Assembly (NCBI GenBank): GCA_019279435.1
Contig: JAAALK010000289.1
Span: forward strand, 6,702,342-6,766,341
DNA from: Zizania palustris
Lineage: Eukaryota > Streptophyta > Magnoliopsida > Poales > Poaceae
Direction of reading: 5' to 3'
Length of the DNA stretch: 64,000 nt
Part shown: positions 33,412 through 44,404 of the stretch, piece by piece
How positions within the stretch are numbered: position 1 is the stretch's first letter
Layout: each line of letters starts with the position of its first letter
Notes under the pieces: generated by a model
What the model was told of the DNA's origin: nothing
What the model saw: only the letters and a program-made list of their open reading frames with translations
Database searches by the model: none
Translations under genes and position numbers: made by a program

Positions 33412-34178
33412 TGCCAGTCTACCAAGTTCACAGCTACTGCCACCATTACGAGGGCTTGTTAGGGAGCTCCGCATGATGCTCACTTTCCTCGGGTTCCTCT
33501 TCGAGCCCGAATTCCAGGGGGTGTACCTGGAGGAATTCGCCGGACCTTGTGACGTCTCCCTCACCGTCCACGGATCCGGAGAGCACCTGCCGCCCTACAC
33601 GACAGCACTTGGGGGCCCGACTTTCGACGTCACGTGCCAACGCGTCGCCCTCCAAGCCATTATGGAGTTTAGGATGATCTATGATGATCGTCTTCAAAAC
33701 TCGTCCTTCCGGCTTGTGCCGAAGCGCACTCCCGGCGCCTACCATAGTATCTACCTCGGAGTTCACTCCGTTCGTGATCCGGTCATGGCCCGGTAGTCGC
33801 GTCTTCTTCAAGCCATGGATGACCTCCATACCGAGGCAGTGCTCGACGCCGATGAGCACCATGAGGCGGTTGAGTTCCTTCGTGAGGCAGTGCTCGACGG
33901 CGAGCTGCAACGCAAGATCATGCAGCTGTAGAAGGACATTGCGGAGATGGTTCCCCTCCTCCCAAGGAAGAGGAAGGCCATCCGCGAGCCTACCCCTCGC
34001 CCCAAGAGGATCCCGCCACACCCCTCAACCGACGGACCATCCACCACCAGTGCCCCTGCACCACGCCCCGGCCTCGTCTCCGACCCGATCATCGAGAATT
34101 TTCTCGAGCCCACCATCCCTCAGGACCCGCGTGCTCGTGGTTCCGAGAGCACGGAGACCGCCTCCGGTGGCAAGTAGA
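33412..34178 (+). pseudogene. Extra ORF upstream of gag in H (orf0-like)
   Basis: The ATG at 33412 starts MPVYQVHSYCHHYEGLLGSSA; a one-base deletion near 33471 shifts into the frame MLTFLGFLFEPEFQG that continues to 34178, with stops near 33795 and 33932. The middle has a compact domain (FDVTCQRVALQAIMEF, FRLVPKRTPGAYH). The end is charged and then Pro-rich. It sits between PBS and gag, where RIRE3/RIRE8-type elements have an additional ORF (orf0) of unknown function. I recognise the sequence type from grass retrotransposon annotations, not a function. Confidence 0.65.
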
Positions 34179-34385
34179 TGCTAGTTACCGTTGTTTGACT
34201 AATAATTTTATGTATGTGGTGCTATCTACAACAACTTGTGTTGTAGGTAGAATAAAATAAGAGCATGATTGTAACAAACTTTTTATACCACTTGAGACAT
34301 ATATATGAGCCTCAACGGCCCCTTTTGATTAAAATGTTTGGATCATCATCTTTTTATCTTATGGCTAACATCTTATGTTCAGAAG

Positions 34386-34795
34386 ATGGCCGACAACCAG
34401 AACACTGGTTCCAACAATGGAGAAGGGGGAAACCATGGCTTGCCCGAAAGTGTTGTGCCCAACTGGGGTGCAACGGGGCCACGCCAGACTGGGTCGCCAT
34501 CCGCCAGCCACCCTACTTTGGCGGAAATGATGGCGAATCAAAACCAGTTGATCACCGCCCTCCTCACCCAAATGCAGCACCAACAGGCGCAGTTGGACTG
34601 CCTGCAAAATGTGGAACCCGCCCCTCATGCACCAGCACCCGCACCCACGCCCCAACTCTCGGAGTTTCTGCGTGTGCGCCCACCGATCTTCTCCAGCACC
34701 ACCAATCCCATGGAGGCCGGAGATTGGCTCCGCACCATTGGGAAGAAGTTGGACCTCCTCCCCTGCACCGACCGGGAGAGAGTGGCCTTCGCTTG
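34386..34795 (+). pseudogene. H gag, N-terminal part
   Basis: The ATG at 34386 opens MADNQNTGSNNGEGG; then a Gln-rich helix (MMANQNQLITALLTQMQ), a Pro/Ala linker and the start of the capsid-like domain (FLRVRPPIFSSTTNPMEAGDWLRTI), typical of Del/Tekay gag. It is cut at about 34795, in the middle of the domain, by fusion to minus-strand exon 4 of the B2 antisense gene; the frame stays open to 34871 by chance. Confidence 0.75.
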
Positions 34796-35062
34796 GAGCT
34801 TATCAACTTCAGCCCTCAGCACAATTCACTCCGCTTGGAGCTCCTTGATTGAAGATGCTAGGCCAGCATGAGCATGCTGCTCCGTTCGGAGCACTTCCTC
34901 CGCTATGGCCTTCGTCTTCTGCTCTTCAAGGAGTTCTTCCTCTAATCACAAGGACTTATCTTCGGAGCCCTTAAGGGCCCTCTGAAGCATTGTAACCTTC
35001 CTTTTGAGCCGATTAATCTCGAGCTCGTTGGAAGTTACTGCCACCCTAGCAAGAACAAATTG

Positions 35063-35129
35063 CTAAAAAAAGCAAAATATGTATGATATAATTTCAATGA
35101 ATTAAATGTACTCTATGTTTCTTTCATAC
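35063..35129 (-). other. Intron 3 of the B2 antisense gene
   Basis: Donor cctccag/gtatgaa and acceptor tttttttag/caatttg, 67 bp, phase 0. In the outer copy this intron received the whole B2 element, and about 14 bases around the acceptor are lost. Confidence 0.7.
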
Positions 35130-35611
35130 CTGGAGGGTAGCCCTTTCGAGGGCTAGGTCTAGCTCCGATCCACTAGCCTCACTCAATGCAGAGACCATCT
35201 CAGAGTTGCCAACCTCTTGGCTTATTTTGGCCAAGGGCTGCAGGAGAGACCAGAGCCTTGTCCGCTGCTCCAAGAATGGAGCTAATAGCTGGAGCCAGGA
35301 TAGGGCTCTCTGGTCATCTTTGGCATGGTCTTCTTCCGAAGCATCCACCGAAGGATCGTTGGTTGATGGCGTCATCATCAAGGAAGGGAGAGGCCCAGGC
35401 CAAGTTTTGCCTTTACCTCTCCTCAATGCAGGAGCCGCTGGGGCCACCTTTTCCATCGGAGTGGATCCCTCTGCAAGAGCAACCCCCATGGCTGAAGCAG
35501 CTCCAACAGAAGTAACCTCCGTCGCCGGAGCTACCTCCCCTGCCGGAGCCTCATCCCTAGCTGGAACTGAGGCTCCGTCTTGGGTCGGAGCCATATTGCT
35601 GCCTGAAGCAT

Positions 35612-35706
35612 CTACAAAAATAAGTTATTCGTCAATTATCTAAAAGATATTGCTAATACAATGAAATTATTTCAGGTATATCAAGAAATAAAGATCAAAG
35701 GCTTAC
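35612..35706 (-). other. Intron 2 of the B2 antisense gene
   Basis: Donor gacggag/gtaagcc and acceptor tttttgtag/atgcttc, 95 bp; homologous to 38937-39036 in the outer copy. Splicing joins g/at (Asp) in phase in both copies. Confidence 0.75.
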
Positions 35707-36381
35707 CTCCGTCTAGATTTTGAGAGAAGATTACAGGATCCCCCAGAAACTCATACATTCTAAGGTATTCCTCGATATCCTCCCCCAAAGTTTGGGTCGG
35801 TGTAGTAGACGTCGAGGCCCTTACATCTATCACCACTACTCCGATCACTAGCGAACCGGGACCATCCGGCTCTGTTCCCTGAACCCCCGCGAGCTCAGTT
35901 TGGATCTCCACCTCTTCTTTATCCATCGGCGTTACTCCGACTTCCACCCGAAGTGGATCCTCGGTCTTAGCCCAAGAATCCCCCTCGCCACCTTCCATCA
36001 GTAGAGCTTCAAGCTCCCTCCCCATTCAGGCCTCCGAAGTCTCCTCCTCTTCAGACTCCTTTGAAGAGGAGCTCTGAATCTCGAGCGAAGATGGAGACGT
36101 TGGAGGTGAAGGGAGTTTAGCTTTCCTCACTGCCTTCTTCACCGGAGTCCTCACAGCCATGGAGGTCCCAACAGCAGCCTTTCTCTTTCGAGAGACCAGG
36201 CCTACTGGGTCGAAGATTGGAAGCGAAGGATCTTCGATTCCGAGTGCGCTCCACACTCGGTTGGAGCGTTCCCAGCTCCCAACCAGCTCGACCCTCCGCT
36301 ACTTTTCTACTATAGTAGGGGCTCCGAGTACCCTCTCCACAACCCGAGCTATCTGCTCTGGAACCAGCGCTAACGGAGCCG

Positions 36382-36463
36382 CTGAAATAAGGTAACAATA
36401 TGTTAAGAAAACTATAGATATTCTATATGACTAATCTGAATGGAGGAAATCTTGAAGTGTTAC
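36382..36463 (-). other. Intron 1 of the B2 antisense gene
   Basis: Donor ctctag/gtaacac and acceptor ccttatttcag/cggctcc on the minus strand, 82 bp; the outer copy has the homologous intron at 39707-39789 (83 bp) with ccttgtttcag. Splicing joins the phase-1 codon g/cg (Ala). Confidence 0.75.
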
Positions 36464-37460
36464 CTAGAGCTCGAAGCTCCCCCTCCGAAGCGTTGTGGAA
36501 AACAACTGGCCAATCGACCTCGAGTGGAGGTATCTGGAGGGCGATGAACTCTTCCGCCAAGTCTCGTATACTTATGCGCTTGGCCACCGAGGACAACAAC
36601 CCAAGTCACGTTGAGAGTAGACTTGAGTCCGGAGTCACCCCCGCCTCCCTCCTGTACCATATTTCTTGCAGGGGCCCCGCAATACTAGAGTTTTCTCCGA
36701 CCTTGGCATAGAACCACCGGAGTATCCAGTCAGAATACCACTGGTCATTGATCGCTTTCACCGGGAAATTCTTCAGGTGCCCCTTCTAGAGCTAAAAGTT
36801 GACGCTCCCGCAGGCCACCAACATCTTGGAGTCCCTAGGCTCGTCGTGCGGCTTAGGCTGGCACGAAGCCTCATGGGTCATCGCAAATACTTCGGACCTC
36901 CCCTTGCACCCTTCAGCTTGGAGGTCCCATTCAAAGATCGCCATCCTGGCTACGATGTTCGGAGATAGCTGCGGTAGAGTGACGTGGAACATCTGCAGTA
37001 CTTTTGTCAAAAAATCTATCGAAGGAAGTCCAAGTCCTGCTTCGAAAAAGGCTTCGAAGACGACGACTTCTCCGCTCCTCGGTGCCAGAGTCACTTCTTC
37101 TCTAGGGATCCGAGTTCTCATCCCCGGTCCCAGCTTTCTGCTCACTGCTTCTTCAACAGACTCCACCAAGCAAGTTGATCGCCCGAAGATGAACGTCTTC
37201 TTTAGCGGCTTCTTTGACGGTGGGCGGAGTTCGCATGGATCCTTGGGCCAAGAACCCCCCGGAGCTCCCACCATCGTAGCCGGCGCAGAGGCAGCCCAAG
37301 CTTGCTGCTGTGCCAAGGTCATCGTCGCCATCGGTACTCTCGCACTGGTTCTCACCATTGATGAAGTGCTCAAAGGTTTCAGAGAGTAAGATTGAAGGTT
37401 GAAAGCGTGGAAATGTCAAAGTGCAAAGACTCTGTAAAAATTTCCACCGCCGATCACTTT

Positions 37461-37472
37461 TCTCTTTTAAAA
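37461..37472 (-). promoter_or_regulatory. Candidate TATA box of the antisense gene in B2
   Basis: ttttaaaagaga on the minus strand, about 105-115 bases upstream of the ATG at 37358. The outer copy has tataaaag at the homologous place (43694-43687). Confidence 0.45.
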
Positions 37473-37875
37473 CCGCTCAGTTCTCATTCGATGCGATTCA
37501 CGTATGTTTTCACATTTGCAGATCCGACCCGCGTCAATGACAGGTGGGACCAGAAGGTGAAATAATGTGAACGCGCAGTAAAACTTTTGCGGCTGTTGCT
37601 TTCTCAAAAGGTGTAACGGCTACTTGAGAGGTAACGGTACGAAAGTAACAACTCTTTACAATTCACTATCGTTATAACGGTTCATTTTTATTCAGAGATA
37701 TCATACGGAGGTTCAAGTTCAAATCCTGGATTTGATAAACCTCTGATGCCAAGGATGCTTCAAACGGTTATAATGCCTTGTATTTTTTCTAAGATCCTGA
37801 GCATGAAAATATTTCTTGCGTATACTGCTCTCCTTGTTGTACATGCTATCTGGAGAAGCGTATTCGAGGGGCTAC

Positions 37876-38362
37876 TGTTAGGGGAAAATAGTTTATCCTC
37901 ATGATACTCCAAGATAGAGGCACGTCTTAATCTCGGAGCCCAAGATTTACCTTCGGATTGAAGGGATCGAAGCCGAAGGGTCGGTACAGGCTCTGGTCCG
38001 AAGGGACCCTCCGAAAGGCTTCCCCTCCGGAGTGGAAAACAACCAGAAGGATGGGACGTCTACCTTATCAACATCCTTCGAGCATGTTTTACTGTATTAA
38101 CCCTATAAGGAATACCAAAATAGTATCCACTATGTCGGTTGTATTTGAGGGGTAAAAAGGTCTTTTCTCTAGAGATTTTACCTATAAATACCCCCCTTCT
38201 CGCCCTATAAGAGGCATCAAATATTCCGATATTCAATACACACTTCGAATTATTCTGAGCTATTATCCTTTTTGGAGGCTTAAGATAGTCCACATTCACA
38301 AACACTTCGTTTGTCAGTTCTTGGTTTTATAGAACCTGTTAGCGTGATCCGTTACACCAATA
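37876..38362 (+). mobile_element. 3' LTR of B2
   Basis: 487 bp, same length as the 5' LTR; starts tgttaggggaaaatag after a gaggggctac purine tract and ends caccaata, followed by the gtaag duplication. Confidence 0.92.
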
Positions 38363-38415
38363 GTAAGTATGGTGCAATTACAATAAATTAAATATATGCT
38401 ATGTCCTTCACATAC

Positions 38416-40698
38416 CTTGAGGGTATCCCTTTCAAGGGCAATGTTTAGCTCCGTTCCACTTGCTTCGCTCAGAGAAGATACCAATTCGGAGTTGCCAACC
38501 TCTTGGCTCATTTGAGCCAAGGGCTACAGGAGAGGACGAAGACCTGCTCGCTCCTCTAAGAACGGAGCTAACAACGGAAGCCGGGACATGACCCTCCGAT
38601 CGTCTTCGACGGGATCCTCCTCCAAAGCTTCCACCGAGGGATCGTTCGTTGACCCCGATGACGTCATCACCAAAGAAGGGAGAGGCCCGGTACAAAATTT
38701 GCCTTTACCCCTTTCCATTGCAGGAGTCGCTAGAGCTACATCTTCCATTGGAGTGTCACTCTCCGTCGGAGTGTACTCCTCCATAGGAGTGACTACGTCT
38801 GCTGAAGCAACTCTAGCTGTTGAAGTAGCCTCTACTGCTGGAGCCACCTCCTCTACCGGAGCCTCGACCCTAGCTGGAGCCAAGTCCTCCACCAAGGCTC
38901 CGTCTTGGGTCGGAGCCTTGTTGCTCCTCGGGGCATCTACAAACATACGGTAGTTTTTAATCATCTAAAAGATATTGCCAATACAATGAAATTATTTTAG
39001 GTATGATGAATCAAGGAGTAAAGATCGAAGGCTTACCTTCATCTAAATTTTGGGGAATAATTACGGGATCCCCTAGATACGCATACAATCTAAGGTACTC
39101 CTCGATGTCCTTCCCCGGAGTTTGGTTTGGAGTGGCAGACGTAGAGGCCCTTACCTCCATCACCACCACTCCAATCACGGGCGAATCGGAGCCCTTCGGC
39201 TCCGCTCCCCGAGCACCTACGAGGTCAGTTTGGATTGCGTCCTCCCCTTCAGCCACCAGCACCGCTTCAACATCAACCTGAGGTGGATCCTCAGTTTCGG
39301 TCTGAGAATCCCCCTCGCCACCCTCCATGAGTAAGGCTTCAAGCTCCCTCCCCATTCGGGCCTCCGAAGTCTCCTCCTCTTCGGACTCCTCTGAAGAAGA
39401 GCTCTGAATCTCCAATGAAGGTGGAGACACCGAAGGAGATGGGGGCTTAGCCTTTCGCGCCACCTTTTTTGTCGGAGTCTTCACGGCCTTGGAAGTCCCC
39501 ATAGCAGCTTTCCTCTTTCGAGGAACTAGGCCCGCTGCGTCGAAGCTTGGAAGAGGACGTGCTTCAATCCCGAGTGCACTCCACACTCGGTTGGAGCATT
39601 CCCAACTCCCGACTAGATCCACCATTCGTTACTTATCTGCTGCAGGCTTCAAGCACCCTCTCCGCTGCCCGATCTATTTGATCCGGAGCTAACGCCAACG
39701 GAGCCGCTGAAACAAGGTAACAATCTGTTAAGAAAAATTACAGATATTCTATAAAACTAATTTAAGTGCAAGAGATATTGAAGTGTTACCTACAGAGTTC
39801 GAAGTGATCTCTCGAAGCTCTCCCTCCGAAGTGTTGTGAAAAATAACGGGCCAATCGGCCCCGAGCGGAGGTATCCAGAGGGCGATGAATTCGTCCACCA
39901 AGTCACCCATGCTCATGCGCTTGGCCACCGAAGATATCAACCCAAGTCGCGTTGAAAGCAGACTTGAGTCTGAGGTCTCCTCCGCTTCCCTCCTATACCA
40001 AATCTCTTGCAGGGGCCCCGCCAGGCTGGAGTCTTCACCAACTTCGGCATAAAACCACCGGAGTATCCAATAGGAGTACCACCAGTCATTGATTGCCTTC
40101 GCTGAGAAGTTCTTCAAGTGCCCCTTCCGGAGCTAGAAGTTAACACTCTCGAAGGCCACCAGTAGTTTGCAGTCTCCAGGCCCGTCATGCGGCTTGGGTT
40201 GGCACGAATCTTCATGGGTCACCGCGAACACTTCAGACCTTCCTTCGGACCCTTTGGCTCGGAGGGCCCACTGAAGACCGCCAACCGAGCTATGGCCTTT
40301 AGAGACAGTTGTGGCAAAGTGACATGGAACATCTCCAATACCGCCATTAAGAACTCTATTGAAGGGAGCCCGAGTCTAGCTTCGAAGAAGGCTTCGAAGA
40401 CGACAACTTCTCTGCTCCTCGGCGTCGGTATGACTTCTTCTCCGGGGATCCGAGTCCTCATCCCCGATCCAAGTCTTCTGCTCACTGCATCTTCTATGGA
40501 CTCCATCATGCAAGTCGATCGCCCGAGGATGAAGGTTTGCTTCAGTGGCTTCTTTGACGGTGGGCGAAGTTCCTACGGGTCCTTGGGCCAGGAACCCTCT
40601 GGGGCTGCCGCCATTGCTGCCACCGCAGATGCGGCCCCGACTTGCCACTGCGCCAAGGTCGCAGCCGCTGTAGGCACTCTTGCACTTGTACTCGCCAT
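38416..40698 (-). pseudogene. Antisense intron-containing gene of B, exons 1-3
   Basis: Minus strand. Exon 1 40698-39790, exon 2 39706-39037, exon 3 38936-38416; introns 39789-39707 and 39036-38937, both GT...AG and homologous to those of B2. Start ATG at 40698 (MASTSARVP; B2 has MVRTSARVP). Exon 1 has the VVFEAFFEARLGLP...LSLKAIARLAVF domain. Exon 2 has PRKRKAAMGT, KKVARKAK and a SSSSEESEEEETSE run; exon 3 has repeated Ala-Pro-Val-Glu sequences and ends LALERDTLK-like at donor aag/gtatgtg. Damage: a stop near 40577, small indels in exons 1 and 2, and a stop near 38525 where B2 has a Gln codon. Exon 4 is at 27933-28569, beyond B2. Confidence 0.72.
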
Positions 40699-40760
40699 CG
40701 GTGGAGCACTCGAGAGTTTCGGAGAGCAAGGACAAATGAAGGAAAGTATGGAATTGTTAA

Positions 40761-43636
40761 TGTGGGATCAGAATGGCGACTAGAGGGGGGGTGAATAGGC
40801 GTCTCGACTAATTTTCATGAATTAGATGGCCTTTTTCAAAACACCCAATGCACCTCCAAATGATGCAAATTCAAATCTGAACCAAATAGTGCAAAATCAG
40901 AGTAAAACATGGTTCAAATTCTCAGGTCAGTAAAAATCGGAATCTAAAATACCGAAATATTCTATCGGTAACTAATTTGCCGATTTACACTTTCTTGACC
41001 GGTAATTGAAATACTGACAAGAGATTGTCGACTGTTGAAACTCCGACTTAGAGAAGAATTGACAATTTAGACCCAGAAACTTCAATGGATGACTTTGAGT
41101 TTCTTCTGATTAAGTTTGCACACTTAGAAGTGTGATCAGATCTGAGAACAGACTCAAAACTGCATTTTCAGAAACTGATTCAAAAATTCAGATAGAACAA
41201 CCATTTCTGAATACAGCATGAAGATGAATAGTGTCAAACAGTTTTGGTTCAATTCAGAATTCAGATTTGAATTAGTTTAGAATTCAGATTTCAACCTCAA
41301 AACAAATTTCAGTTCTGAATTCAAATTTCACTCTTGATGTTAGTTCAGATATTAAGTGTCAACACACCTTGCAAAGAACTCTAAACAAACCACAACTAAA
41401 AACTAGAAACAGAATTCACACTTCAGAAACAGTACAGTAAAAACTGCACAGAATATGGCACAATTACACTTGAATTGATTCAGCAGCAGAAAAGATGGTA
41501 TCAATCAGAATAAGTGAAAAAATTCTAACTAAAGCTTGTGCAGGCTAATGTGACTGAAATGTTGCTAGTGACAAAACTATTCATGAACACAATATTCTTT
41601 AGAGAGTTGATGATCAATTTCTAGACCACGGCAATAACAGTTCTGATTAATGAAGATGAATTCTGATGCAATTCACTCAGACACAGTGTATACTAGCTAA
41701 TAAACATATTCAATACTGAGAAGATGAGCTTGAAATGTTGTGAGTATAGAGCACAGATATTGAAATCAAAATTTAGAATCAACTCATGAAACTACCCAAA
41801 GAAATGTTTCAGAACAGGAATAGGGATTTCAGAAAGCAGTTTGAAATAGTGAACTGAAAAATAATCAGATTCTGAAAACCAATAATATCTCAACTTTGAA
41901 TTCAATAGATCACAAAACAATTCAAAATTCATCAAATTGAGTATCTGTAGGAATAAGGTTTTCAAACTAGTTCAAAATTTCAGACATGAATCATGATACA
42001 GTTCACACATTCTGAATTTCTAAACAGATTTCAGATCTGAAAACTTGAATTGATATTAACTGTTTGTACTCACAGAACAGATCATATAGACTTTGCTTTC
42101 AAGAGTGAAACTGAATTAAAGGCAATCACATTTCCTGATCTAAAATGAGTACTAAAACAGCAGAGTTTAAGTTTCAAAACTTGACACAAAGCTGAAAATG
42201 AACAGAATACTTCAGACAGATTTTATGTTGCTATTCAAGCAAACCAAGAGTGAAAAAGTGATCAGAACTCTCAAAATCAGTGGAGAAGGCTCAAACCAAC
42301 CTCATCATCACATACATGATTTAGCAAGAATATATTAAAATCAAATCCATGATCAGGAACAGCAAGCATATTAGAAAAACACATTGAACTTTACTTCAGT
42401 TTATCTCAGCAGATTAAGACCATAACTATTTCAAAACTTGTAATCTGTTCACAGTTTTGATCAATAAAAAAAACCCTAAACCAGGTACTTGGAATTAGTT
42501 CAGACCACTCAAATCTAGGAAAAACAAACTGATTTAGATGATGAGCAGTTGTAGCAACATTTTATCAAACATGTAGCAGGCTACACAAAAACTGAAACAG
42601 TTGAGCGAGTTCTTTTCAGAACTGTGATGCCTCTTTTGATCAGCAAAAGAATCAAGAAGATATTGCAAAAATCACTTGCAACTTTCAAAAATGGAACATT
42701 CAAATCATCCACAACAAAACATGTATAAACATCAACATCAATTTCTGCACACAAATCATCACAAAATGATGCACAAAATCGAATTCAGCCTAAATAACAT
42801 CCCGCGCTGGGAAACTTACTGTGTTTGGCGCTGCACTATTCTTGTCCCAGATGATGAACATGAAAGCTTCTTGATGCCCAAGAAAAATAAATTCAGCAGC
42901 AAAATTGATGACGTAGATATTTGGTTCAGCCAAAAAGTACAGCCACCTGCCCATGGATATGGTCCTCTATTTATAGGCCAGCCATGGGGGTAATTTCTGA
43001 AAAGAACCCTCTAGAATTAAAATATTACATCAAGGTCCTATTCCTTGTAATATATTTTCAGAATTAAGAAATTCTGAAAAATATACTAAAGAAGTACATT
43101 TGCTCTAGATTCTTACTAAAATTTAAACCTGATTTATTACACATTGACTCAACACTAAAAAGACTCCTAACTATGGAAATTAGCAAATCTAGAAATGTGA
43201 CAGTTTTCAGCAAAAACCGACAAAGCCTCTCAACCCTTCGACTCATGACACCGCTTTGTGACTCCAAGCGCCAGCAAGCCACTTCCGCTCTCAATCCCCT
43301 CGAGCCGCCTGAATGCTTGCCCTGGCCTCCCTCTCGCAGACCCGAACGTCACTCTTGAGATCTTCTCCAACTTCACCCAGCCTCCCTGATCCTCCGGCAT
43401 CGAGCTCCCCGCTTGACCCTTGATCACTTGCCGTCGACAGTTGGTCAGCATCTCCACCTTGCACATCCAAGACAAACCAAAACAAGAACGCGACGCACCA
43501 TCGAAACCCTCGGCACTCAATCCTCAATTTTACATCGAACCCTTCGATGCACACAACCCTTCACTAACACATTCACTCGATCGCTCATCCTTGTCAATCA
43601 CTCATCATCCAGATAGAAACCACCCTTGGTTTCACA
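40761..43636 (-). mobile_element. Solo LTR D
   Basis: Flanked by a perfect gttaa duplication (40756-40760 and 43637-43641). On the minus strand it starts TGTGAAACCAAG, with gatgagtgattgacaag soon after, and ends in a C-rich tract, ctctagtcgccattctgatc, CCACA. TATA box on the minus strand (cctataaatagagg) near 42965-42980. 2876 bp with no PBS or coding domain, so a solo LTR. It lies between the candidate promoter and the ATG of the antisense gene of B. Confidence 0.92.
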
Positions 43637-44098
43637 GTTAAAGTGAGAAAGCTTTGTAAAAACTTCTCATCGCTGATCACTTTCCTCTTTTATATCTGCT
43701 CCACCCTTGTTTGGCACGATTCACGCATAATTTCACCTTTGCAGATTCAACCCGCATCAATGATAGGTGGGGCCAAAGGATGAAAGAATGTAAATCCACT
43801 GTAAACTTTTGTGGCAGTTAGTTTATCGAAAGGCCTAATAGCTATTTGAAGGATAACAGTTATAAAAGTAACGATTCTTTGTGATTTACTGCCATTATAA
43901 TGGTCCATTTTCCTTCGGAGCAATCATGTGGAGGTCGAAGTTCGGAGCCCGAATTCGATGCATCTCTAGTATCAAGGATGCTTCAAACGGTTATAATACA
44001 TTGCATTCTTTCAAAGGTCCTGAGCATGAAAATATTTCTTTCGTATACTGCTCTCCTTGCTATACAGGCTATGTGGAGAAGCGTATTCGAGGGGCTAC
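43637..44098. other. B 3' UTR between D and the 3' LTR
   Basis: It aligns with 37390-37875 of B2. On the minus strand it holds the candidate promoter of the antisense gene (tataaaag, 43694-43687); at its right end is the purine-rich gaggggctac that precedes the 3' LTR and may be the polypurine tract. Confidence 0.7.
43687..43694 (-). promoter_or_regulatory. Candidate TATA box of the antisense gene in B
   Basis: tataaaag on the minus strand. Without solo LTR D it would lie about 110 bases upstream of the ATG at 40698, as in B2. Confidence 0.45.
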
Positions 44099-44404
44099 TG
44101 TTGGGGGAAAATACTTCATCCCCATGATCCTACAAGATTCCAAGCAAATACATTATACAACTAAGATAAAGGTAAGGGTCTTAATCTCGGAGCCCAAGAC
44201 CCCCTTCGAACTAAAGGACTCGAAGCCGAAGGGTCCGTCCAGGCTCCGGTCCAAAAAGAACCTCCGAAAGGCTCCCCCTCTAGAGTGGAAAATAGCCAGA
44301 AGGATGGGACGTCTGCTTTATCAACATCCTTCAAGCATGTTTTACCATATTAACCCTATAAGGGATACCGAAATAGTATCCACTATGTCGGTTGTAATTA
44401 AGGG

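Larger units (their letters stand above)
30582..34795 (+). mobile_element. Element H: Del/Tekay-like gypsy element, 3' part deleted
   Basis: A long LTR (30582-33275), a tRNA-Met-type PBS, an extra ORF and the start of gag are present; everything after gag codon ~137 is missing, and the sequence passes directly into exon 4 of the B2 antisense gene. The layout (LTR near 2.7 kb, extra ORF before gag) is that of the rice RIRE3/RIRE8 group of Del/Tekay chromoviruses. The five bases before it are cagac; no matching right-hand duplication survives because of the deletion. Confidence 0.75.
34797..37358 (-). pseudogene. Antisense intron-containing gene of B2 (exons 1-3 and part of 4)
   Basis: Minus strand. 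Exon 1 37358-36464, exon 2 36381-35707, exon 3 35611-35130, exon 4 35062 to about 34797 (truncated). Introns of 82, 95 and 67 bp all have GT...AG ends with pyrimidine-rich acceptors. Spliced exons 1-3 total 2052 bases, a multiple of three, and the frame is kept throughout; only point stops interrupt it (two near 36790, one near 36610, one near 36310, one near 36028). Exon 1 carries VVFEAFFEAGLGLP...LSPNIVARMAIF, like the plant 'putative gypsy type transposon' domain (PF04195). Exon 2 has a basic RKRKAA...KKAVRKAK segment and an acidic Ser/Glu run; exon 3 is Ala/Glu/Pro-rich; exon 4 is a coiled coil. Function unknown. Confidence 0.75.
28590..38362 (+). mobile_element. Element B2: second, deleted copy of the B family
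   Basis: Two 487-bp LTRs (28590-29076 and 37876-38362) and a perfect gtaag duplication (28585-28589 and 38363-38367). By eye the LTRs differ at about 25 positions. Internal parts are PBS, gag, then element H, then a jump into exon 4 of the antisense gene: protease, RT, RNase H and integrase are all absent. It lies in intron 3 of the antisense gene of the outer B copy, in the same orientation as B. Confidence 0.93.

Noticed and set aside
34338..34871. 177-codon frame taken as a complete gag-like protein
   Set aside because: Only the part to about 34795 is gag; the last 25 codons are antisense-strand B2 exon sequence read by chance after a deletion.
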